A stretch of 49,737 nt of DNA from CAVVXX01 sp052389895. Lineage in GTDB: Bacteria; Pseudomonadota; Alphaproteobacteria; Micropepsales; Micropepsaceae. Of this stretch, positions 31,946 through 40,976 are shown one piece after another; within the stretch, counting starts at the first letter, position 1, and each line of letters opens with the position of its first letter. The stretch is from contig JBQTHM010000048.1 in assembly GCA_052389895.1 (NCBI GenBank), positions 1 through 49,737 of the forward strand. Direction: 5' to 3'. The notes under the pieces are model-generated. The model ran no database searches, was not told where the DNA came from, and was given only the letters and a program-made list of their open reading frames with translations. Made by a program: the position numbers and the translations under genes.

Positions 31946-32425
31946 TTAAAGGACGCCGCGCTTGTGTTCGCCCAGCACGACGCGTTTGGGCGAAAAGGCA
32001 TGAGTCAGAACCCCCAGCGCCTTGCGGGGGTCAGCCCTGCCGCACATGAAGATGTCAAACGCAGCGTAGCCCTTCTCGGGCCACGTATGGACACTGATAT
32101 GGCTTTCCGCCAGCACCGCCACGCCGCTGATGCCGCCGGACGGCGTAAAAACGTGCAAATGGATATGCAGAAGCGTCGCCCCCGCCGCCTGCACCGCGTC
32201 AACCAGCGCTTGCCGCATGCGATCCTTGTCGTCGAGGCCTTCCGCCTCCCAAAGATCGATAATCAAGTGGCTTCCCGCATACGTCACGCCGTTCTTCGTC
32301 GTGAAGTGATCCTTGCGGTCATCATCCACTTTGGGAATAGGAACCTGGACGGTCCTCGCGGAAGCGCGAGCACGATAACTCTTTGCTTCTTTGATCGCCG
32401 TCACACCAAGTCCGAGTCGAGCCAT
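31946..32425 (-). CDS. speD: S-adenosylmethionine decarboxylase proenzyme (prokaryotic type)
   Basis: Makes decarboxylated SAM, the aminopropyl donor for spermidine. The pyruvoyl precursor cleaves at AESHISVHTWPE (Glu-Ser, with Ser108 becoming the pyruvoyl group; His113 and Cys128 in FMCG are the other catalytic residues). Core: HLIIDLWEAEGLDDKDRMRQAL and HIHLHVFTPSGGISGVAVL. 159 residues from ATG 32425, about 40 longer at the N-terminus than the shortest class 1B enzymes; the extension carries a KSYRARASARTV segment. It is divergent from speE (339-bp gap), so both spermidine genes share a control region. Confidence 0.94.
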   Translation of the reverse strand: MARLGLGVTAIKEAKSYRARASARTVQVPIPKVDDDRKDHFTTKNGVTYAGSHLIIDLWEAEGLDDKDRMRQALVDAVQAAGATLLHIHLHVFTPSGGISGVAVLAESHISVHTWPEKGYAAFDIFMCGRADPRKALGVLTHAFSPKRVVLGEHKRGVL

Positions 32426-32763
32426 CCTGGCACCTACCCTTCCAAGTGTTGACACCCAAGCGCGTCCATTTTCCTCTGCGGGCGCGCCCCTAAGAAGAAA
32501 GCGGCGGACGGAAGAACACTTCCGTGGCACGCCGCCTTGTTCGGCCCCGATTTCGAAGCAGAACGCGCGAAATATAGGACCACTGTCCCCTCACGCAAGA
32601 CCTTTGTCGGGCAAGGGTCAATTTTTTCTCCTCATGCGCGTCGCCAGCGACACGAGCCGAGCGCCGCGCGCGCCACGCGCGAACGACGCCGCAGCGGTGG
32701 ACAGCACGCGTGCTTGGGCCTATACGCGCGGCCGCTCTTGCTCACGGCAAAAGGAGTCGCAAC

Positions 32764-33627
32764 ATGCCCAAATTGTTTCAAGAAAAGCTCCACAAGGGCT
32801 ACGCGCAAGGCATGGAATTGCGCGGGCGGCCGCTTGCCAACGAGCGCACGCGTTACCAGCGCGTTAAGATTTTTGACACGGCTGCGAACGGGCGTGTGAT
32901 GACGCTGGACGGCATCGTCCAAATCACAACACGCGACGAATCGGCCTATGCCGAGATGCTTACGCACCTGCCCATGCTCGAGCATGGGGCGGTTGAGCGG
33001 GTGATGATCGTGGGCGGCGGCGACCTCTCGATCGCGGACGAGGCGCTCAAGCACAAGGCAGTGAAAGAAGTCGTCCTCGTGGACATTGACGGGCGCGTCG
33101 TCGAGCTGTGCGGGAAGCACTTCGGTTCGATAAATGCCAAGGCTTTCAGGGACAAGCGCCTAAGAATCGAGATCGCCGACGCGTTCGAATATCTGGGCCG
33201 CAAGGAGCCGAAAAGCCGCTTCGATTTGATCGTGGCCGACCGCCCAGACCCCGTCGGGCCGGGCAAGGCGCTGTTCGGCGAGACCTTTTACAAGCGCGTG
33301 CAAGGCGCGCTCAGGCCGGGCGGCATTGCGACGTTTCAGACAGGCGTGCCGTTTTATCAGCCGTGGGAGATCACCGACGCCATGAACGAACTGCGTCAGG
33401 CGTTCCGCCAATCGGGCATCTACCTGACAGTCGTGCCGACCTATGTAGGCGGCTTCATGGCGCTTTCCTGGGCCGGAAAGCGCGCCCGTCTTGGCACGCC
33501 AGCCGGCATTCGCCGCGCCCGCCGGCGCTTCGCACAGGCACAACTCAGGACCGACTACTACAATCCCGAAACCCATGCGGCCGCCTTCGCGCTTCCCGAG
33601 TGGATCAAGCGGCTTATGCCGAAATAA
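32764..33627 (+). CDS. speE: spermidine synthase, variant motif
   Basis: Aminopropyltransferase with decarboxylated SAM as donor, 287 residues, preceded by AAGGAG. YQRVKIFDTAANGRVMTLDGIVQITTRDESAYAEMLTHLP is the usual N-terminal block. The SAM-site motif is GGGDLS (84-89) instead of GGGDG(G), and the catalytic block is DRPDPVGPG (159-167) instead of DSSDPVGP. Both catalytic Asp residues (159 and 162) remain. The C-terminus has YVGGFMALSWAGK and DYYNPETHAAAFALP, as in other spermidine synthases. The changes could alter the amine acceptor. The end overlaps glnE by 14 bp. Confidence 0.92.
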   Translation: MPKLFQEKLHKGYAQGMELRGRPLANERTRYQRVKIFDTAANGRVMTLDGIVQITTRDESAYAEMLTHLPMLEHGAVERVMIVGGGDLSIADEALKHKAVKEVVLVDIDGRVVELCGKHFGSINAKAFRDKRLRIEIADAFEYLGRKEPKSRFDLIVADRPDPVGPGKALFGETFYKRVQGALRPGGIATFQTGVPFYQPWEITDAMNELRQAFRQSGIYLTVVPTYVGGFMALSWAGKRARLGTPAGIRRARRRFAQAQLRTDYYNPETHAAAFALPEWIKRLMPK

Positions 33628-36490
33628 TCGTCTCAAAAGCGTCCGCAGCGCGCTTTTGCGCCGCCAGGAGGCGCGCTTCCAGCCGTTCGAAGCTTGTTTC
33701 GCCGCCGGCGCGGGCCAGAAGGGCCCTTAAACCCGGCGACGACGATTCGCGGTGCAACGGCCCATCCAAGGCAATGCACAGCGCCTGGGTGAGTGCGCGC
33801 TGAAGCAGCGCCGCGTCGACCAGTTCGGCGGCCTGCGTGGCCGAAAGCACGCCGACCGCGCGAAGTTTTTCCAGCGCGAAGACCGTATTCTGGTCAAGCA
33901 CGCTTGCCCCGGCAGGCGCATGGCAAAGCTGCAACGCCTGCGCAACGAATTCGATATCCACAAGTCCACCGGGAGCATGCTTGAGGTCCCACGGATCGCT
34001 TCCCGGATATTGCCGACGCATTTTCATGCGCATCGCACGCGCATCCGCGAGTATGACAGCGGAATCGGCCGTGCGCGTGAGCGCGTGTCGCATGGCCGTT
34101 CCGGCGGCCGCACGAAGCGCAGGCGGCCCACTCAGTACGCGAGCTTTGGTGAGCGCCATGCGCTCCCACGTCCATGACTCTTTGCCGTGATAGCTGGCAA
34201 ATGTGTCGATATGCACGGCGACCGGCCCTTTGCGGCCCGAGGGGCGCAGACGCATGTCGACCTCGTAGAGGCCACCCTCCGCCGTCAGCGCCGTGAGGGC
34301 GGCCAGGAAGCGCTGCGCCAGCCGCGTGAAGTACTCATTGCAGCCGAGCGGCTTGTTGCCGTCAGAGGCGCGCGCGCCTTGGTCGTGGGCGTAGAGAAAA
34401 ACGAGGTCCAGATCGGAAGCGGCCGTCATTTCGCGGCCGCCCAGCTTGCCCTGGGCAACGACGGCGAAAGCAGCACCCGGCAGGCGACCGTGCACGGAGG
34501 CGTGCTGGGCTTCCACAAGCGATTGGAGCCCCGAAATCACAGTTTCGGCAATGGCTGCAAAAGCGGGCCCAGCCTCGCCGGCGCGCGCGAGCCCCTCGAT
34601 CACTTGGACGCCGACACGGAACATCTCTTCCTTGGCGAAGCGGCGCGCGGCATCGAGGGCAGCCTCATAGCCGGAGGCGCGCGTAAGCGCACCGGCGAAC
34701 TTGGCGGCGAGGGGTTCCTGCATCGGGAGGTACTCGAAGAAGTCAGGGTCAAGCAGCGCGTCCAGTACGCCTGGGTGACGCCCGAGATACCCGGCCAGCC
34801 GTGGCGCCGAACCGGCGATGCCCGCCAGCAGGCGCAGCAATTCCGGATTGGCGAGCAAAAGGGAAAATACCTGCACACCCGCCGGAAGCCCGGAAAGGAA
34901 GCGGTCGAATTGCGCAAACGCGGAATCGGGATCGGGGGTTGCCGACAGCGCGGCAAGCAGCGCCGGCGCGAGCTTGGTCAGCAGCTCGCGGGCCCGCGCA
35001 CTGCGCGTGGCGCGAATGCGCCCATGGTGCCAGCAGCGAATGACATTGGCCATATCGGCGGCGCGCGCGAAACCCATTCTGGAGAGCGTTGCGACCGTTT
35101 CGGGATCGTTCTCGACACCCGTGAAAACCAGGGCGCCCTTCTCGGCGCCCAGCGGCGTCTCGCGCTCGAACAGGCGCGCGTAGTGCGTCTGAACCTTGCG
35201 CAGATGCGCAAGCAGATCGGCCTCGAACAATGCCGTGTCAGCATAACCCATGAATTGCGCGGAGTGGTCGAGGCCTTCACGGGTCTTGGGCAGTGTGTGC
35301 GTCTGCTGGTCCTCCACCATCTGGAGCCGGTGCTCGAGTGTGCGGAGAAAAACATAGGCATCCGACAAATCGCGTTCGGCTTCGGCCGAGATCAACCGCC
35401 GGGCATTGAGCACGCGCAGCGCCGCCCGCGTAGCAGCTTCACGCAGGCTGGCGTCGCGGCCGCCGGCGATGAGTTGCTGCGTCTGAACGAAGAACTCGAT
35501 TTCGCGGATGCCGCCCCGGCCCAATTTGATGTTGTGGCCGGCCAGGGCAATCCTGCTGTGGCCGGAATAGGCATGGATTTGCCGCTTGATGGAATGAATG
35601 TCCTGGATGGCGGCATAGTCCAGGTTCTTTCGCCAGACGAATGGCTCGAGCGTCTTCAGAAACGCCTGGCCCGCTTCCATGTCACCGGCGCATTGACGCG
35701 CCTTGATCATGGCGGCGCGTTCCCAATTCTGCCCCATGCCTTCGTAATAGGCCTCCGCCGCGGCGGTCGAGATGGCGATTTGTGTTGCGCCTGCATCGGG
35801 ACGCAGGCGGAGATCCGTCCGGAACACATAGCCATCGGACGTAACCTCGCTGAGAAGCTTGACCAGTTCCTGTGCGATCGCGATGGCGGCGGTGCGTTTA
35901 TCGCCTGCGCGCGCGAACGGAAAACGCCCGGCCCGATAGAAGATCACCAGGTCGATGTCGCTCGAATAGTTCAGTTCGAAGGCGCCAAGTTTTCCCATCG
36001 CTAGCACGATCAGGCCGCTTTCCGGTTCCCAATCGCGCGCTGCGTCCATTCCCTCCCGCCTGGCTTCCTCTGCCAGTGCGAAACGCAACGCGCCTCTTAC
36101 GCCGGCATCGGCGAAACGCGACAACGCGCAGGTAACCTGCGCCAAATCATAAGTGCCGCCGATATCGGCGAGCGCAATTGCGAGCGCCGCGCGCCGCTTG
36201 GCCGCCCGAAGCTTTGCCATGGCGGCGCTTTCTTCGTTTTCACTTTCGATGAGGAATGCGTCGGCGCACAACGCGTTCAAAACGGCATCCGGACCGCGCG
36301 AAAACAGGCCGGCCAAAAACGCCCCTTCGCGTACGGCGAGACGCGCGAGATAAGGGCTATTTCCCGCTGCAGATTCGATAAGCGCGCGGCATTTTGCGTC
36401 GCGCGTTATCGCTTCCGGCAGTTCTTCCAGGACACGACGCGCGCGCGTGCGGTCGGAAACCGGCGGCACGGACGAAATCGAAAACGCCAT
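33614..36490 (-). CDS. glnE: bifunctional glutamine synthetase adenylyltransferase/deadenylyltransferase
   Basis: Adds or removes AMP on glutamine synthetase under PII control. 958 residues: the N-terminal (deadenylylation) nucleotidyltransferase domain includes LIVLAMGKLGAFELNYSSDIDLVIFY. A linker has RGGIREIEFFVQTQQL. The C-terminal (adenylylation) domain has VVAQGKLGGREMTAASDLDLVFLY, then VDMRLRPSGRKGPVAV and WERMALTKARV. Both GKLGxxEx(N/T)xxSD(I/L)D active sites are intact, so both activities are expected. The gene is minus-strand, with a 14-bp overlap to the convergent speE end and a strong terminator 69 bp upstream of its start, separating it from hupB. Confidence 0.97.
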   Translation of the reverse strand: MAFSISSVPPVSDRTRARRVLEELPEAITRDAKCRALIESAAGNSPYLARLAVREGAFLAGLFSRGPDAVLNALCADAFLIESENEESAAMAKLRAAKRRAALAIALADIGGTYDLAQVTCALSRFADAGVRGALRFALAEEARREGMDAARDWEPESGLIVLAMGKLGAFELNYSSDIDLVIFYRAGRFPFARAGDKRTAAIAIAQELVKLLSEVTSDGYVFRTDLRLRPDAGATQIAISTAAAEAYYEGMGQNWERAAMIKARQCAGDMEAGQAFLKTLEPFVWRKNLDYAAIQDIHSIKRQIHAYSGHSRIALAGHNIKLGRGGIREIEFFVQTQQLIAGGRDASLREAATRAALRVLNARRLISAEAERDLSDAYVFLRTLEHRLQMVEDQQTHTLPKTREGLDHSAQFMGYADTALFEADLLAHLRKVQTHYARLFERETPLGAEKGALVFTGVENDPETVATLSRMGFARAADMANVIRCWHHGRIRATRSARARELLTKLAPALLAALSATPDPDSAFAQFDRFLSGLPAGVQVFSLLLANPELLRLLAGIAGSAPRLAGYLGRHPGVLDALLDPDFFEYLPMQEPLAAKFAGALTRASGYEAALDAARRFAKEEMFRVGVQVIEGLARAGEAGPAFAAIAETVISGLQSLVEAQHASVHGRLPGAAFAVVAQGKLGGREMTAASDLDLVFLYAHDQGARASDGNKPLGCNEYFTRLAQRFLAALTALTAEGGLYEVDMRLRPSGRKGPVAVHIDTFASYHGKESWTWERMALTKARVLSGPPALRAAAGTAMRHALTRTADSAVILADARAMRMKMRRQYPGSDPWDLKHAPGGLVDIEFVAQALQLCHAPAGASVLDQNTVFALEKLRAVGVLSATQAAELVDAALLQRALTQALCIALDGPLHRESSSPGLRALLARAGGETSFERLEARLLAAQKRAADAFETIISA

Positions 36491-36558
36491 GCGCGATTAT
36501 GGCATGCGCGAACCCAACGGTTTCAGCTCCCCTTTGCGGCCAGGCAAAACAACAAAAC

Positions 36559-36589
36559 GAAAAGGCCCTGGGCTTGCCCGGGCCTTTTC
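36559..36589 (-). terminator. strong intrinsic terminator between hupB and glnE
   Basis: GAAAAGGCCC (36559-36568) pairs with GGGCCTTTTC (36580-36589), and GGGC/GCCC continue the stem inside around TT. The flanking AAAA/TTTT make it functional on either strand. On the minus strand it follows the hupB stop by 21 bases. Confidence 0.85.
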
Positions 36590-36610
36590 GCTACGCAACC
36601 AGCGCGGAAA

Positions 36611-36895
36611 CTATATGCCCGCGCATTTCTTCAACTGCATCGAAGGCCGGAAGCGCAGCCGTTTCGATGCTTTGATCTTGATCGGTTCGCCTGTGCGCGG
36701 ATTGCGGCCCATGCGCGCCGGCCGCCTAGCGACGGTGAAAGTGCCAAAGGTTCCGATCTGGAATTTGCCGCCTTCGCGCACGTCTTTGATACCCGTTTCG
36801 ATGCCATCGAACACCATCTCAACCGCGCGCTTCGCATCGGCCTTGCTGATCTTGCCCCGCTTCGAGACGATTTCGATGAAATCCGACTTGCTCAT
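36611..36895 (-). CDS. hupB: HU-family DNA-binding protein
   Basis: Nucleoid protein of the HU/IHF family, 94 residues. It has MSKSDFIEIVSKRGKISKADAKRAVEMVF helices, the GTFGTFTVARRPARMGRNPRTGEPIKI arm with its intercalating Pro (RNPRTGE), and the C-terminal FRPSMQLK helix. It binds DNA as a dimer and bends it. Slightly longer at the C-terminus than E. coli HU, ending CAGI. AAAGAGGG precedes the start. It is HU-like rather than an IHF subunit, although the two are hard to separate by sequence. Confidence 0.9.
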   Translation of the reverse strand: MSKSDFIEIVSKRGKISKADAKRAVEMVFDGIETGIKDVREGGKFQIGTFGTFTVARRPARMGRNPRTGEPIKIKASKRLRFRPSMQLKKCAGI

Positions 36896-37111
36896 AGTGG
36901 CCCTCTTTGGATGCGGCGTTGATGCGCGAGATATAGCGAAGCGCTAAAGCCGCACCTAATAAAATCCGCATGGCAGCGCGATTCCGGCGCGCCTTGCATG
37001 CTAAACAGCAGAAAAAACCTGTGTTTTAGGTGTTCGCGCAATCCGGGCGCGAGACAGAAACTCGAGGCTGCGATGCACAAGCGCACGCAAATTCAGCGCG
37101 AATCAGCCGAA

Positions 37112-38539
37112 TCAATGCACGGTCCGCGGCGCGTGCGTTTGCGCATGCGCCGGCGCCCCTTTGCGGAAAAGCAAGCCCGCGCGCAAGCCAGGTGCGTTGT
37201 CTTTCAATTCGAGCTCGGCGTCGTGCAATCGCGCCACCGCGGCCACGAGGCTGAGACCCAGTCCGGTTCCGGGCGAGTTGCGGCTGGTTTCGAGACGGAC
37301 GAACCGTTCGGTCACGCGCAGGCGATCTTCCACGGGAATGCCGGGACCGTTGTCGGCGACGACGACGATGGGGCCAGCGCTTCCGTCTTCCAACGACACC
37401 GAAACCGCGCCGCCGCTGGGCGTGTACTTGATCGCGTTGTCCACCAGATTGGCAACCGCCTGCGAAACCAGATTCCGGTTGCCCCGAACGATTGCGCCCG
37501 CATCGGCATTGACCGTGAGGCGCAGACCCTTTTCCTCCGCGAGCGGTGCGTACAGATCGCCCACGCCGGTCACCGCCTCGCGCAGGTCAAATGTCTCCAT
37601 GCTCTCGCGCACGCTGCCGGCTTCGGCTTCAGCGATAAGAAGCAGCGAGTTGAACGTCGCCATGAGGCGGTCGGTTTCGGCAATCGCGCGTTCGATGTCG
37701 CGCGCCGATTCGGATCGGGGCCGCGCGGAGCGCTGCGCGTTTTCCAGCCGGACGCGCAGCCGGTTGAGCGGCGAACGCAGATCATGCGCCACGTTGTCGG
37801 AAACTTCGCGCATGCCGCGCAGCAGCCGTTCGATACGGTCAAGCATGCGGTTGAGGTGCCCCGCCAGGTCGTCGAACTCGTCGCCGGCGCGGCTTACGGG
37901 CACGCGCTTGGAAAGATCGCCGCCGATGATTTCACGGCTCGTGCGGTTGATCGCGTCGAGCCGCGCCAGAAAGCGCCGGCTGACGAGCAGCCCGCCCGCA
38001 AGCCCAAGAACAATCATCAACGCCACGCTCCACGGGAGCAGGGTGGTGAAAAGCGACTCGATGCGGTAGCGCTCGTGCACATCGCGCGCGACAAGCAAAA
38101 TAAATCCTTGCGGGAGGCGGAATATGCGCCCGCGCGCGTGGCGCACTTCGCCCTTTCCGGCCATGCGCCTTTCGTAATTGAAGTTCACGCGGCCGCTTTG
38201 GTCCACCTGCACCTGCGGCCAGCCGTCGAGATTGCCGGCAATCGGTTTGCGTTCGCTGCTGGCGAGCAGATAGAGGCCGTGGCCGCTGCGGATTGAGCGG
38301 CGGATGATCACATCGGTCAGCCCGCCGAGGCCCAGCCGCTGATATTGCTCGACAAGGCCGGTCACTTCGGCGCTGATCGTTTCGTCGGTTTGCTGATCGA
38401 ATACGCGCGCCGTGTTCCAATAGACGAAGGCCACGAGCGCACTCGCCGAAACCGCGAACAGCGCCAGATAGATTACGACAATGCGGAACGCCTGACTGCG
38501 CAGAACGGGCGTCAAGCGCGCGAGGCTAGGCGTGAGCAC
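37112..38539 (-). CDS. two-component sensor histidine kinase (partner of 38526-39203)
   Basis: 475 residues. Two membrane segments (FRIVVIYLALFAVSASALVAFVYW near the N-terminus, SVALMIVLGLAGGLLVSRRFL near residue 190) enclose a periplasmic domain. Then come a HAMP linker, the HisKA H-box NVAHDLRSPLNRLRVRLENA (His about 250), the N-box NLVDNAIKYTP, and DNGPGIP and GTGLGLSLVAAV of the ATPase. The periplasmic domain has an LLASSERKP segment. Overlaps its response regulator by 14 bp. Adjacent to the DegP-like protease, so an envelope-stress sensing role is likely, inferred from position. Confidence 0.93.
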   Translation of the reverse strand: MLTPSLARLTPVLRSQAFRIVVIYLALFAVSASALVAFVYWNTARVFDQQTDETISAEVTGLVEQYQRLGLGGLTDVIIRRSIRSGHGLYLLASSERKPIAGNLDGWPQVQVDQSGRVNFNYERRMAGKGEVRHARGRIFRLPQGFILLVARDVHERYRIESLFTTLLPWSVALMIVLGLAGGLLVSRRFLARLDAINRTSREIIGGDLSKRVPVSRAGDEFDDLAGHLNRMLDRIERLLRGMREVSDNVAHDLRSPLNRLRVRLENAQRSARPRSESARDIERAIAETDRLMATFNSLLLIAEAEAGSVRESMETFDLREAVTGVGDLYAPLAEEKGLRLTVNADAGAIVRGNRNLVSQAVANLVDNAIKYTPSGGAVSVSLEDGSAGPIVVVADNGPGIPVEDRLRVTERFVRLETSRNSPGTGLGLSLVAAVARLHDAELELKDNAPGLRAGLLFRKGAPAHAQTHAPRTVH

Positions 38540-39203
38540 GGATCATGTAACCTGCGCCGCGCACCGTGTGCAGCAAGGGCTGGTTGAAGCCCTTGTCGAT
38601 CTTGGCGCGCAGCCGCGAAATATGAACGTCGATGACATTGGTCTGCGGATCGAAATGATATTCCCAGACATTCTCGAGCAGCATGGTGCGCGTGACAATC
38701 TGGCTCGCATGCCGCATCAGATACTCGAGAAGCCGGAATTCGCGCGGTTGAAGCTCGATCGAGACGTCGCCGCGGCGGGCCGTTCGCGTCAGCAAATCGA
38801 GCTCGAGTTCGCCAACCTTCAGCTTGGTTTTAACAAAAGCCGGGTCGCGCCGGCGCATGAGCGCATCGAGGCGCGCGAGCAGCTCGGCGAAAGCGTAGGG
38901 CTTCGTGAGGTAATCGTCGCCCCCCGCGCGCAGGCCCTTCACGCGGTCGTCCACGTCGGATAGTGCGCTCAGGAACAGCACCGGGGTGATGTTGCGCTCT
39001 TCGCGCATGCGCGCCACGAGCGTGATCCCGTCCAGGTTGGGCAGCATGCGGTCCACGATGGCCACGTCGTAGGGCCGCGACAGCGCAAGAGCGAGGCCCG
39101 TTTCGCCGTCCGCCGCTTCGTCCACCACATGGCCGGCTTCCTTCAGGCCCTTGACCATGTAGCGTTGCGCCTCGAGATCGTCTTCCACGACAAGGATGCG
39201 CAT
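38526..39203 (-). CDS. OmpR/PhoB-family response regulator
   Basis: 225 residues: receiver domain with the acidic pair VEDD, phosphoacceptor Asp in IVDRMLPNLDG (about residue 51), and conserved Lys in LTKPYAF. The winged-helix DNA-binding domain has LQPREFRLLEYLMRHASQIVTRTMLLENVW and NVIDVHISRLRAKID. It is encoded directly before its kinase (14-bp overlap) and 44 bp after the degP stop, so degP, regulator and kinase form one likely transcription unit. Two adjacent ATGs; the second fits the GGAGG site better. Confidence 0.95.
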   Translation of the reverse strand: MRILVVEDDLEAQRYMVKGLKEAGHVVDEAADGETGLALALSRPYDVAIVDRMLPNLDGITLVARMREERNITPVLFLSALSDVDDRVKGLRAGGDDYLTKPYAFAELLARLDALMRRRDPAFVKTKLKVGELELDLLTRTARRGDVSIELQPREFRLLEYLMRHASQIVTRTMLLENVWEYHFDPQTNVIDVHISRLRAKIDKGFNQPLLHTVRGAGYMIRAHA

Positions 39204-39246
39204 CATCTCCCTCCTGCGATGTGCCGGCCGGCGAAGGTTCGGGCGA

Positions 39247-40818
39247 TCAGCTCTGCGCGATCTTCAGCGCGACAAAGCGGTCGCCCTGCGGGTTGGAGAC
39301 CAGAAAAAGCACGCTGTCCCTCTTGGCGGCCCGGGCCTCCTGGATTGCCCGTTCGATATCGGCCGGCGTGCGCACCGGCTTGTTGCTGACGGAAGAGATG
39401 ACCTCCCCGGGCTGCAGGCCCTTGGCGGCGGCTTCGCTGTTGGGGTCGACTTCTGCGATCAACACGCCGGAAACGAAGTCGTCGATGCTGTAATAGCGCT
39501 TGGCTTCGGGCGTCAGCGCCATCAGCCTCAACCCCAGCGAGTTGGCCTGGGCCGGCTTTTGCGGCGCAAGCGGACCCCGCGTTAGCGAGGCAAGCTTGTC
39601 TTCATCGCGCTTGGCAATCTGGGCCGTCAGCTTCACGGTTTTGCCGTTGCGGACGACCGTAAAATCCGCGCGCTCGCCCGCGCGCAGCGCGCCAACTTTG
39701 CGCGTCAGATCGCGGTTATCCTCGATGTCGCGTCCATTCATGGAAGTCACGACGTCACCCTGGTGAAAGCCCGCGGAGACGGCAGGGCTGCCCGGCACCA
39801 CGCGCGAGACGATTGCGCCATTAGCATCCGAAATACCAAGGCTTGCCGCCATTTCCGGTGTCAGATTCTGGATTTGCACGCCCAGCCAGCCGCGCGCGAC
39901 CGCGCCGTGCTCACGCAATTGCGCGACGACCTCCTGCACGGTCGTAGCCGGAATGGCAAAACCGATGCCCACGCTTCCGCCAGTCGGCGAGAAAATGGCG
40001 CTGTTCATGCCAACAACTTTTCCGGACAAATCGAAAGTGGGACCGCCGGAATTGCCGCGGTTAATCGGCGCATCGATCTGGATGTAATCCGTGTACGGGC
40101 CATTACCGATATCGCGCCCTATCGACGACACGATTCCGGCCGTGACCGTTCCCCCGAGGCCGAACGGATTGCCCACCGCCACGACCCAGTCGCCCACGCG
40201 CAGATGACGATCGCTGCCGAACTCGACACGCGGCAGGTTCTTGACCCCATCGATCTTGATCAGCGCAACGTCCGTTCCCGGATCGACGCCGATCTGCTTG
40301 GCGGTGAATTCGCGCTTGTCGGAAAGCGTGACCGTGATCTTCTTGCCGTTCGCGATCACATGATTGTTGGTGACGATGTAGCCTTCGGAATCGATGATGA
40401 ATCCTGCGCCCATAGCCTGGCCCCTTTGCACGCGCGGCATGCCCGGCCCCTGGCGGTACTGCCGGAAGAATTCGCGGAAGGGCTCCGGAATTTCTTCCGG
40501 ATTGAATTGCGGTATCGGCTCTTCGCGCTCCACCGAAATGGTGACCACGGCAGGGCTGACATGCTCGACAAGATCCGCGAAGCTGAAAGGCGCGCCTTGC
40601 TCGAGCATATGGGGCGGCGCCTGCCTGTCTGCGTTGTGCGTTTGCTGTGCGGTAACAGGTGCTTCGGCCACGACCGTGTCCTTCGCGTCGCCTTCGTTGG
40701 GGTTTGTGAACACATAGGCGCCCGCGCCGAAAGCAATGACGGCGATCAGTGCCGAACCCGCGAGGATGCGAGTCTGCCACACGCGATCAGTGCGCTTGGA
40801 TGGTTCTGGGGTCGTCAT
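39247..40818 (-). CDS. degP: Do-family serine endoprotease (DegP/HtrA/MucD type)
   Basis: Periplasmic protease/chaperone for misfolded envelope proteins. 523 residues: an N-terminal anchor or signal (ILAGSALIAVIAFGAGAYVF). The trypsin-like domain has the triad His (TNNHVIANG, about 152), Asp (GTDVALIKID, about 182) and Ser (NRGNSGGPTFD, about 255). PDZ1 is around GAIVSRVVPGSPAVSAGFHQGDVV and PDZ2 around GVLIAEVDPNSEAAAKGLQPGEVI. Clustered with a two-component pair, as in many alphaproteobacteria. Start at 40818 with AGGA upstream; in-frame Met at 40845 and 40857 also exist. Confidence 0.95.
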   Translation of the reverse strand: MTTPEPSKRTDRVWQTRILAGSALIAVIAFGAGAYVFTNPNEGDAKDTVVAEAPVTAQQTHNADRQAPPHMLEQGAPFSFADLVEHVSPAVVTISVEREEPIPQFNPEEIPEPFREFFRQYRQGPGMPRVQRGQAMGAGFIIDSEGYIVTNNHVIANGKKITVTLSDKREFTAKQIGVDPGTDVALIKIDGVKNLPRVEFGSDRHLRVGDWVVAVGNPFGLGGTVTAGIVSSIGRDIGNGPYTDYIQIDAPINRGNSGGPTFDLSGKVVGMNSAIFSPTGGSVGIGFAIPATTVQEVVAQLREHGAVARGWLGVQIQNLTPEMAASLGISDANGAIVSRVVPGSPAVSAGFHQGDVVTSMNGRDIEDNRDLTRKVGALRAGERADFTVVRNGKTVKLTAQIAKRDEDKLASLTRGPLAPQKPAQANSLGLRLMALTPEAKRYYSIDDFVSGVLIAEVDPNSEAAAKGLQPGEVISSVSNKPVRTPADIERAIQEARAAKRDSVLFLVSNPQGDRFVALKIAQS

Positions 40819-40884
40819 TGGGTTGTCCTCGCCGTTTTGAGTCATTAACGCGCACAAGGGGTGGAGTGCCCCGCCGGGCGGTAC

Positions 40885-40919
40885 TCTCGTATAGCGAGAT
40901 TACAAGGTTATTACGTCAA
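40885..40919 (-). promoter_or_regulatory. candidate promoter with overlapping inverted repeat upstream of degP
   Basis: On the minus strand TTGACG (complement of 40914-40919) is followed 18 bp later by GCTATA, overlapping the inverted repeat TCTCG-TATAG-CGAGA (40885-40899). Spacing and sequence suit a sigma-70-type start for degP, and the palindrome could be an operator, perhaps for the adjacent response regulator. The match is by eye only. The rest of 40819-40976 holds nothing else recognised. Confidence 0.35.
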
Positions 40920-40976
40920 CATTAAAGCTTCTTTAGCCACTATCCTTGCGTGACAAAGGGTTAGACAAGGCGCGAC

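Noticed and set aside
34187..36004. A 605-codon plus-strand open frame over glnE
   Set aside because: It is antisense to glnE, which shows both catalytic motifs; the antisense product has no domain signal.
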